Below, piece after piece: positions 46,641 through 53,696 of a stretch of 64,000 bases of DNA. Every line of letters begins with the position of its first letter. The first letter of the stretch is position 1. Both the position numbers and the translations under genes were made by a program. Origin of the DNA: Burkholderiales bacterium (GTDB taxonomy: Bacteria > Pseudomonadota > Gammaproteobacteria > Burkholderiales > Nitrosomonadaceae); contig JACKLU010000005.1 of assembly GCA_024235735.1 (NCBI GenBank), forward strand, positions 116,154 through 180,153, in the 5' to 3' direction. Under the pieces are notes generated by a model. It was not told where the DNA came from and did no database searches. It worked only from the letters and a program-made list of their open reading frames with translations.

Positions 46641-48908
46641 TTACGTTTTTTCCGTCAACCGGATAACCGGATGCCATGTTTCAGGCGGGGAGTGCCGGCA
46701 GATGGCGAGATAGAATTGCGCGGGGCCGTCGTTCGGGAAAAACGTGAGGATGGTCTGCCATTTTTCGATCGCGTCAATGTGCTGGTGTGTGTAAGCATTC
46801 AACGCAGCGGCGAACATTTCGCACAACAGAACCTGTTCGTTGCTGGCAGCCTGTTTGTGTGCGATCAGTTCGTGCAGCTGAACCGGCAAGGATTTGCCGG
46901 CGAATTGAAAATCGCCCAGCGGGCGTGTCAGAAAGCGATTGATTCCGTCCAGTACTTCATGAGCGACCAGCAGTCTCGTACCCAGACGCTTGTTGATCGC
47001 TTCGATGCGGCTGGTCGTGTTGACGAGGTCGCCAACGGTGCGATAAATATAATCTTCGCGTGCGCCGGAACCGAATTTGCTGATCAGCAGTTCGCCAAAA
47101 TGAATGCCGATGCGTGTCGGCATTGCGGGGTGATTGCCTTCGGCATTGAACTGACGGACATTATCCAGAATGGCCAATCCTGCGGCGCAGGCTTGTTCAC
47201 GCAAGGTCTTGCTGGTGGTTGGGGTTTTTGCGGCTTCCCAGATCGCCAGCATGGCATCGCCGGTTTTTTCGGAAACAACACCGCTGTTTTCCTGGACGGA
47301 ACGGGACAGGATAGCAAAATAATCATCCAGCAGCGCTTTCAGACGCCGTAAATTCATTTCCTCGGCAAGCGTGGTGTAACCTTCTACATCGGTAAACAGG
47401 CAGGCTGCGTAAACAAGTTGGTCTTTATGCAGTGAGGAATCCATCTGCCGGGTGATATCGCCAATGATCCGTTGGGGCGTGAATTGGCCGAACAACGCCA
47501 GAATTTGATCGCGCTCCTGCCGGGCGGCGAGGTATTTGAGGAGGATAGCGCCTGCGGCTGCGCCAGGAATAACGATGAGAAGCGGCGTAATCAGCGGCAG
47601 CCAGACGCCAGTTTGCTGGAAGGTTAGTCCGGCAAACAGCGCATAGGCTCCGGCAAGGATTGTGCTGATGGCGATCAGAGCGCGATTGGTCAGTGCGGGA
47701 AGGCTAATGCCCAGCATCAATCCCATACTGAACAGTAATCCCAGGCTGCCGCCATAAGGGAAAGGTTTTACGGGCTTGTTTTCAAGCAGGTTGGCAAAGG
47801 CCGTGGCGGCAATTTCCACGCCGCTGATTTTTAAACCTTCCGAATCGGTAAAAACGGTGTGGTAGGCATCCCGAATCAACTCGTTTTCCGACTGCGTGGT
47901 TGCGGACAGGCCGACGAAAACGACTTTTCCTGCGATGTTTGCGCGCAGCGCATCCAGTGCTACTTCGTCACCTTCGGCGGATTGGATGATCTGATAATAC
48001 GGAACAGTGCGGATACTGCGCGGCGGGCCGTAAAAATTCAGGTAATGCGCGCCGTCACTGGCGTATACATTCACCAGCGATGCGATCAGTTGTTTTTTCC
48101 GCTCCCCCAGGCGACTGGCATGCAGTTCTGAAATAATGTCCTGACTGATGTCCGGATGATCATTAAACAGTTGCCGCAGAGAAAAAATAACGGTTTCCAT
48201 GTTGTTGATCTGATGGTGGTGCTGCGGTAACTGGTCAGCGCCCGGCGCCTGAATTGTGCGCAGCAGCGCCACCAGATCATCATAAATCGGCAATGTGTAA
48301 GTCTGAAAAACGATTACGGGTATCGTCGGCGCATCGCCCATGCCCGGTTTGAACGTCCAGTAGGCGTTGATGCGCGGTTTGTCCGGCAGCGGGAATGGCG
48401 CATGTGCGAAGACCGCATCGGCGAACTCGGGCAACAGCGGTATGCTTTTTTCCTTGAACAGCCTGAATGGTGATGTGTCGGTCTGTTCATCGGCTAAATC
48501 GAAGGATTCACTGTGCAATCGCTCAACAATGACGACATTGCCTGCATTTTTGATGGCTTCGGCCAGTTGCCGGTCGTGATCGGGATTTGCGCCAGGCGTA
48601 TGAAAGATCAGATCCAGTACAATAACCTGAGCGCCGGCGCTAGCCAGGTGATTGATCAGGCTTGCGTGAATGTTCCTGGGCCACGGCCAGAAATTCGGTG
48701 AAACCGGCAACTCCAGCTGGCTTGCGGACGGCCGGTCGATCGCGATAACCATGACTTCATCGGGCGGGGGCGTCGCGCCGCGAAACTGAAACAGCCAGTA
48801 GAGACCGTATTTTTCCTCAAGCTGCCAGCCTTGCGGCGTCAGATAGATAAGGCAGCCAAGCAGGCCTGTAAAGATGCCGAGAAGTATCTGCCGGACGCGT
48901 TTCGACAT
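46641..48908 (-). CDS. CHASE2-domain adenylate/guanylate cyclase
   Basis: 755 residues. One N-terminal helix (about 7-25), then a periplasmic CHASE2 sensor domain (about 35-390: DEVMVIAIDRPS, NFWPWPRNIHASLI, AGAQVIVLDLIFH, KVVFVGLSATT, ISGVEIAATAFANLL), three membrane helices (about 395-470) and a class III cyclase domain (about 500-690: FTDVEGYTTLAEEM, SEKTGDAMLAIW, RIGIHFGELLI, YRTVGDLVNTTSRIEAI). The two metal-binding aspartates lie in FTDVEGYT and TGDAML. It likely makes cAMP (or cGMP) in response to an envelope signal. CHASE2 cyclases are often encoded next to FecR proteins, as here. The C-terminal ~60 residues are an added tail. Confidence 0.88.
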   Translation of the reverse strand: MSKRVRQILLGIFTGLLGCLIYLTPQGWQLEEKYGLYWLFQFRGATPPPDEVMVIAIDRPSASQLELPVSPNFWPWPRNIHASLINHLASAGAQVIVLDLIFHTPGANPDHDRQLAEAIKNAGNVVIVERLHSESFDLADEQTDTSPFRLFKEKSIPLLPEFADAVFAHAPFPLPDKPRINAYWTFKPGMGDAPTIPVIVFQTYTLPIYDDLVALLRTIQAPGADQLPQHHHQINNMETVIFSLRQLFNDHPDISQDIISELHASRLGERKKQLIASLVNVYASDGAHYLNFYGPPRSIRTVPYYQIIQSAEGDEVALDALRANIAGKVVFVGLSATTQSENELIRDAYHTVFTDSEGLKISGVEIAATAFANLLENKPVKPFPYGGSLGLLFSMGLMLGISLPALTNRALIAISTILAGAYALFAGLTFQQTGVWLPLITPLLIVIPGAAAGAILLKYLAARQERDQILALFGQFTPQRIIGDITRQMDSSLHKDQLVYAACLFTDVEGYTTLAEEMNLRRLKALLDDYFAILSRSVQENSGVVSEKTGDAMLAIWEAAKTPTTSKTLREQACAAGLAILDNVRQFNAEGNHPAMPTRIGIHFGELLISKFGSGAREDYIYRTVGDLVNTTSRIEAINKRLGTRLLVAHEVLDGINRFLTRPLGDFQFAGKSLPVQLHELIAHKQAASNEQVLLCEMFAAALNAYTHQHIDAIEKWQTILTFFPNDGPAQFYLAICRHSPPETWHPVIRLTEKT

Positions 48909-49225
48909 GGGATGAGGGTAAAAATTTTTTGTGTTATGCGCAGCGCGCGTTTTGCCCGCGCCGCCGGAGACCGTTACGGGTTCAGTAGGCTGACAGGGAG
49001 GCTGTCCGAGAATAGACTGATCTACTGCGGACGATTCTGACTGGCTGGATTTTCCGATCCTTTTCGTTGAATAGAACGACTATTCGCCTCAAATGATCGA
49101 GAAATCCCGCTCAATCAGTCTCGCCCTCGTTACGATCGCTATTCTCGGACAGCCTCCTAGACCGGATTTTAGTATACTTAGGACGAGAAATGCTATTCGA
49201 TCGGAAATTTTCAGGATAATACTGC
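48909..49225. other. 317-bp divergent intergenic region (cyclase / yaaA)
   Basis: Half of this region is the MITE at 48997-49157. The remaining 88 bp on the left lead the cyclase gene and 68 bp on the right lead yaaA. TTGGATATT-like promoter elements could not be fixed. No small gene was seen. Confidence 0.5.
48997..49157. mobile_element. MITE-like element upstream of yaaA
   Basis: 161 bp bounded by perfect 19-bp inverted repeats (GGAGGCTGTCCGAGAATAG at 48997-49015, its complement at 49139-49157). No transposase and no obvious target duplication. Its internal sequence is unrelated to the other two elements in the window. Confidence 0.75.
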
Positions 49226-50005
49226 ATGATAATTGTGATTTCTCCGGCCAAGACGCTGGATTTCGAAGCGCCTGCGGGAACCGGTAAATATTCCTTGCCC
49301 GATTTCCTCGATGAATCGGCGGTATTGATCGATCAGCTCAGAGCACTGTCGCCGGACCAACTCGGTGCGCTGATGTCGATCAGTCCGAAACTGGCGGCTT
49401 TGAATGCCGACCGCTACCGCACATGGACAAGGCCCTTCACCCCCGCCAATGCCAAACAGGCGCTGTATGCATTCAAGGGCGATGTGTATACGGGGCTGGA
49501 CGCGGAAACACTGGTGGAAGAGGATGTCGCGTTTGCGCAGGATCATTTGCGCATTCTTTCCGGTCTTTACGGCATGCTGCGGCCGCTTGATCTGATGCAA
49601 CCCTACCGTCTGGAAATGGGAACGCAGCTGGCGAATATCCGTGGTGAGAATCTGTACGATTTCTGGGGAGACCGGATTACCGACGCGATCAACCATGAAT
49701 TGAAACGGCAGAAAACCGATACGCTGATCAATCTGGCTTCGAATGAATACTTCAAATCCGTTCGTCCGGCGAAAATCGCGGGAAAAATCATTACACCGGT
49801 TTTCAAGGATCAGAAAAACGGCATGTATAAAATTATCAGCTTCTTCGCCAAAAAAGCCCGCGGTTTGATGAGTCGCTATATCATTCAGCATAAACTGTCC
49901 GATCCGGAAGCGATCAAGGATTTCGATGTGGCCGGCTATCATTTCGATCCGACGTCCGGTAGTGCGGATGAATGGGTTTTTCTGCGCGAAGAATCGAAAA
50001 CATGA
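49226..50005 (+). CDS. yaaA: Peroxide stress protein YaaA (DUF328)
   Basis: 259 residues with MIIVISPAKTLDFEAP at the start, GLYGMLRPLDLMQPYRLEMG in the middle and ISFFAKKARGLMSRYI near the end, all hallmarks. In E. coli YaaA lowers free iron during peroxide stress, and a DNA-binding fold is known. Full length. The ATG at 49226 follows CAGGATAATACTGC. Confidence 0.96.
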   Translation: MIIVISPAKTLDFEAPAGTGKYSLPDFLDESAVLIDQLRALSPDQLGALMSISPKLAALNADRYRTWTRPFTPANAKQALYAFKGDVYTGLDAETLVEEDVAFAQDHLRILSGLYGMLRPLDLMQPYRLEMGTQLANIRGENLYDFWGDRITDAINHELKRQKTDTLINLASNEYFKSVRPAKIAGKIITPVFKDQKNGMYKIISFFAKKARGLMSRYIIQHKLSDPEAIKDFDVAGYHFDPTSGSADEWVFLREESKT

Positions 50006-50093
50006 CGGAACTTCGCCGCACGCGGTGGATGATGAAAAAGGCACAGATTTATTTTTAGATATACGTGTTATTTGATGATGACAGGAACGATTG

Positions 50094-50486
50094 ATGCATA
50101 ACATATCCTATATTGAATGGGCAAAAAATTATGTCGCGCTTTCCAATAAACATGATCTGAGGGAACTGGAAGTCATGTTTCTGGGCAGCGCAATCTATCA
50201 TTCGGATTATTTCGGAGAATACAAAGGCAGCGTTGCCATTCGCGAAATGATGGCCAGTTTTTTCGCGCGTTATCCGGATGCGCACTGGGAAGTCACCGAG
50301 TACCGTGCGCTGGACGATAACGGCGTCGAATTCGATTTTCTGATGACAGGTACCGATGCGGCCGCGAACGAACCGGTCAGAAGACATGGCCGGGAGCGCA
50401 TTTACTTCGAGCCGGACGGCCTGATCAGCCGCATTCATGTGTATAAGCCCGATGAATATAAAGGCTATGTCACAAATAGTTGTTGA
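50094..50486 (+). CDS. SnoaL/NTF2-like small protein
   Basis: 130 residues from the ATG at 50094 (ACAGGAACG upstream). The pattern of one helix followed by a curved sheet (IEWAKNYVALSNKHDLRELE, FGEYKGSVAIREMMASFFAR, HWEVTEYRALDDNGVEFDF, RERIYFEPDGLISRIHVY) is that of the SnoaL-like/NTF2 superfamily. These fold into a cone with a pocket; many are isomerases or small-ligand binders, and the function cannot be fixed. Starts 88 bp after yaaA in the same direction. Confidence 0.8.
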   Translation: MHNISYIEWAKNYVALSNKHDLRELEVMFLGSAIYHSDYFGEYKGSVAIREMMASFFARYPDAHWEVTEYRALDDNGVEFDFLMTGTDAAANEPVRRHGRERIYFEPDGLISRIHVYKPDEYKGYVTNSC

Positions 50487-50636
50487 AAATGACTTACCAA
50501 ATCACATGAATTATTTATAATCAACCAGTTACATTGTTTTGTGATTATTAAAAAGCCATTTATCTTCAAAGTGCTGGAAAATTCAACACTTAATTGTTAC
50601 ATAGCCAATATAAAGCTTGATCTTGAATGTCGCGTG

Positions 50637-51074
50637 TTATTGCCGGATTTGATCTGACGTTTCTTGCGGATTGTCCTGTGTTGCTCCTGATCCCGCGGAT
50701 TCGGTATTTTCCGCATTACCTGACAAATCTGCATTATCCGTCGCGCTGCTTTCCGCTTCAGTATCGTTTTCCGGTGTTTTCGCGATGGAATGCAGGTTTA
50801 AATGCAGCGCCGCCTTGGCCAGCAAATGCGCGCTTACCGGCGCGGTGATGAACAGAAACAGCGTAATCAGCACTTCGTGCAGGCTGACACTTTCCGTGTA
50901 TGTGCTGAAATAGATCGACGATGCAATCAGCAGGCTGCCGACACCCAGCGTCGTGGCTTTGGTGGGGCCATGCAGTCGCGTGTATAAATCCTTGAGCCGG
51001 ACGAGTCCGAGCGAGCCGATGAAAGTGAGCAGCGCGCCAGTCAGAATTAAAAAGGATAAGAAGTATTCCAACAT
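50637..51074 (-). CDS. mnhG: Monovalent cation/H+ antiporter subunit G
   Basis: 145 residues. The family core is in the first 95 residues (LTFIGSLGLVRLKDLYTRLHGPTKATTLG, read in parts), with three helices; a polar tail of ~45 residues rich in Glu, Ser and Asn follows. Last gene of the six-gene Mrp-type operon. Between its stop and the converging NTF2-like gene are 150 bp holding one weak hairpin (50569-50591). Confidence 0.92.
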   Translation of the reverse strand: MLEYFLSFLILTGALLTFIGSLGLVRLKDLYTRLHGPTKATTLGVGSLLIASSIYFSTYTESVSLHEVLITLFLFITAPVSAHLLAKAALHLNLHSIAKTPENDTEAESSATDNADLSGNAENTESAGSGATQDNPQETSDQIRQ

Positions 51075-51077
51075 GGC

Positions 51078-51347
51078 TTATTCAATAATATCGCCGCGCA
51101 ACAGGTACTTGCATAATGCCACCGTACCGATAAAACCCATCAGCGCGATCAGCAGCGCCGCCTCGAAAAAAAGCGCACTGCCCAGATAGATGCCCAGTAA
51201 AACCAGCAAAGCGATGGTGTTGATATACAGCGTATCCAGCGCCAGAATCCGGTCCGGCATATCCGGGCCGCGCAGCAGGCGGAAAAAACTCAGGATCACT
51301 GCGATGGTGACCAGCGCGAATGCGATTTGAATGATAACTGCTAACAT
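51078..51347 (-). CDS. mnhF: Monovalent cation/H+ antiporter subunit F
   Basis: 89 residues, three membrane helices, with the family stretch RLLRGPDMPDRILALDTLY. The start overlaps the end of mnhE by seven bases and the gene stops four bases before mnhG. A small but essential part of Mrp complexes. Confidence 0.93.
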   Translation of the reverse strand: MLAVIIQIAFALVTIAVILSFFRLLRGPDMPDRILALDTLYINTIALLVLLGIYLGSALFFEAALLIALMGFIGTVALCKYLLRGDIIE

Positions 51348-51832
51348 GATTCAAAAATCTCCTTCAATGGTCTTTCGTAGCGCTGCTTGATGGTTGCGAT
51401 AAGCATATCGGGATCGGTTTCATTCAGGGCATGTACCAGCAGATAACTGCGATCTTCCGAAAGCCGCGCCGACAGCGTGCCGGGCGTCAAGGTCAGACTG
51501 CTGGCCAGCAGGCTGATCGCGATATCGGACGTTAAATCCAACGGCAGCTTGACAAATGCGGGCTTCAGTTTGTCCGGGTTGCCGAGAATCAGGCGCGCAA
51601 CGGTGAAGTTCGCTACGACAATGTCATACAGAAAGATAAAGCCAAAACGCAGCAGAACAACCGGTTTGCGGATGGCTACCTTATCCGGCCAGAAACGGAT
51701 CGTCAGGACGGGAATGATCCAGCCGAGCAGCAAGCCAAGTAGAATGTGACCCGGTTCGATGCTGTTGTTCAGCAGCAACCATATGCCCGTCAGCGCGGGT
51801 GTTAGCAAGGGGTGCGGTAACAGTCGTGTCAT
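51341..51832 (-). CDS. mnhE: Monovalent cation/H+ antiporter subunit E
   Basis: 163 residues: two N-terminal helices, then a soluble domain with LTSDIAISLLASSLTLTPGT, the most conserved part of MnhE. Overlaps mnhD by four bases (ATGA-type) and mnhF by seven. Confidence 0.93.
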   Translation of the reverse strand: MTRLLPHPLLTPALTGIWLLLNNSIEPGHILLGLLLGWIIPVLTIRFWPDKVAIRKPVVLLRFGFIFLYDIVVANFTVARLILGNPDKLKPAFVKLPLDLTSDIAISLLASSLTLTPGTLSARLSEDRSYLLVHALNETDPDMLIATIKQRYERPLKEIFESC

Positions 51833-53370
51833 GGTTGGATGACCTCCATGCGCAATACTGATTCGATATACACTTCAGGTTGCAGCAACTGATTCGCAGT
51901 GGCTGCGGTGTATCCGGTAACTGTGCCGGCGAAAACAACCAGACCGATGCAGCATAGCAACAGGCAGGCGACCGGTGTCAGTTCAACGGTCAGCGACATC
52001 GTGCTGCGCGGTTCGGCGTCGGGCGCGATGTTACAGATATGCGGCGCCTGCGCGCGATAAAACAGCATGCTGCCGCCGCGCGCGAGCGCAATTAACGTGA
52101 ACAGGCTGGTGATCAGGATGACACCGGTGATCCAGAAAAAAGCCGCATGTGGCAAGGCCGCGTTCAGGATCAGAAATTTGCCGATGAAGCCCGATAAAGG
52201 CGGTAAACCGGCGATCAGAATTGCAGTGATAAAAAACAGAATGCCTAATAATCTTTGCTGCTGGATAATCGGGCCGGGCTCAAACTGGTCGTCCATCACA
52301 TCGCGCCGTTGCGCAATGCTGTCGGACAGCAGGAAAAAAGCCGCCGCTGCAAAAGTTGAGTGCGGCAGATAATACAACGCGGCGGTGATTCCCGCGGCTG
52401 AATTCATGCCGATCGCGGTCAGCAGCGTGCCGATGGAAACGATAACCAGATAAGCCACTTGCTGGCGCAAACGGGTGCTGGCGAGAACGCCGAGAACGCC
52501 GACGATGAGCGTCAGCATGGCCATCGGCAACAGCCAGGCTTCGATCAGATTAGCCGCAGTGCCTGCCTGAGCGCCAAAAATCAGGGTATAAACACGCAAA
52601 ATGCTGTATGCGCCGACTTTGGTCATGATCGCAAACAATGCGGCGACCGGTGCGGTGGTATGCGCGTAAGCCGCCGGCAGCCACAAATAAAGCGGCACGA
52701 GCGCGGCTTTCAGGGCAAACACGGCAAACAGCAGCAAACCGGCGATATGAATCAGCACGGCGTCATTCGCAGGCGCGGCAGCCACTTTTACCGCCAGATC
52801 GGCCATGTTCAGCGTACCCAGCAGACCATACAGCGTACCCACTGCAAACAGAAACAAGGTTGAGCCGACCAGATTGATGATGACAAAGTGCAGGCCGGCT
52901 TTAGTCTTCAAACGGCCGCCGCCGTGCAGCAGCAGACTATAAGACGCCAGCAGCAGGATTTCAAAAAATACAAACAGATTAAACAGATCGCCGGTGAGAA
53001 AAGCGCCATTCAGGCCGAATAGCTGCAACTGAAACAAGGTATGGAAGTGCGCGCCGCTGTTGTCCGTGCCACGTGCAGCATAGAACAGCGCGCAGATAGC
53101 GACCAGCGCCGTGATCGCCAGCATCCCTGCCGCCAGCTGGTCGGCGACCAGCACAATGCCAAAAGGCGGCAACCAGTTGCCCAGGGCGTAGACCAGTATT
53201 TCACCGCTGTTGACCGTGTTCAGCAGTAACCCTGCAACAATGAATTGCAGCAAAACAGAAATCAGGCTGACACTGCGTTTCAATGCTAGCAGGCGATCGG
53301 GCAGTAACAGCAGCAAAATGCCCGCCACCAGCGGCAATAGGACCGGAAAGATAGTGATATGATTCATCAT
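51829..53370 (-). CDS. mnhD: Monovalent cation/H+ antiporter subunit D
   Basis: 513 residues, about 14 helices, homologous to the proton-pumping subunits of complex I (NuoM/N). Key regions: NLFVFFEILLLASYSLLLHG, AALVPLYLWLPAAYAHTTAPV (conserved Lys and Pro) and LPPLSGFIGKFLIL. It forms an ion-pumping module with subunit A. Four-base overlaps on both sides. Confidence 0.95.
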   Translation of the reverse strand: MMNHITIFPVLLPLVAGILLLLLPDRLLALKRSVSLISVLLQFIVAGLLLNTVNSGEILVYALGNWLPPFGIVLVADQLAAGMLAITALVAICALFYAARGTDNSGAHFHTLFQLQLFGLNGAFLTGDLFNLFVFFEILLLASYSLLLHGGGRLKTKAGLHFVIINLVGSTLFLFAVGTLYGLLGTLNMADLAVKVAAAPANDAVLIHIAGLLLFAVFALKAALVPLYLWLPAAYAHTTAPVAALFAIMTKVGAYSILRVYTLIFGAQAGTAANLIEAWLLPMAMLTLIVGVLGVLASTRLRQQVAYLVIVSIGTLLTAIGMNSAAGITAALYYLPHSTFAAAAFFLLSDSIAQRRDVMDDQFEPGPIIQQQRLLGILFFITAILIAGLPPLSGFIGKFLILNAALPHAAFFWITGVILITSLFTLIALARGGSMLFYRAQAPHICNIAPDAEPRSTMSLTVELTPVACLLLCCIGLVVFAGTVTGYTAATANQLLQPEVYIESVLRMEVIQP

Positions 53371-53696
53371 GGTTTGTGCTTGCCGTCCACCTGATCGTTG
53401 CCCATTTCGGAAAACGCTTTCAGCGCCAACACAATGACAAAAGCTGTCATACCGAAACTGATGACGATGGCCGTCAATACCAGCGCCTGCGGCAAGGGAT
53501 CGGCATACCGGGTTATGTCAGCGGCGATAATCGGCGGGTTGCCGATGGTCAGCCGCCCCATGACCAGAAGAAACAAATTCACGGCATACGATAAAAAGGT
53601 CAAACCGAGTACAACGGGAAATGTGCGTCCGCGCAGCGACAGGTAAACGCCGCTTGCCGTCAGCACGCCTATAATTAAAGAGATCAACAGTTCCAT
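53367..53696 (-). CDS. mnhC: Monovalent cation/H+ antiporter subunit C
   Basis: 109 residues, three helices, homologous to NuoK of complex I. GVYLSLRGRTFPVVLGLTFL and DPLPQALVLTAIVISFG are diagnostic. Overlaps mnhD by four bases and touches the end of the mnhA-B fusion. Confidence 0.94.
   Translation of the reverse strand: MELLISLIIGVLTASGVYLSLRGRTFPVVLGLTFLSYAVNLFLLVMGRLTIGNPPIIAADITRYADPLPQALVLTAIVISFGMTAFVIVLALKAFSEMGNDQVDGKHKP

Noticed and set aside
51082..51354. Alternative 90-codon frame over mnhF
   Set aside because: The other frame carries the MnhF signature and correct overlaps; this one is a shifted reading.
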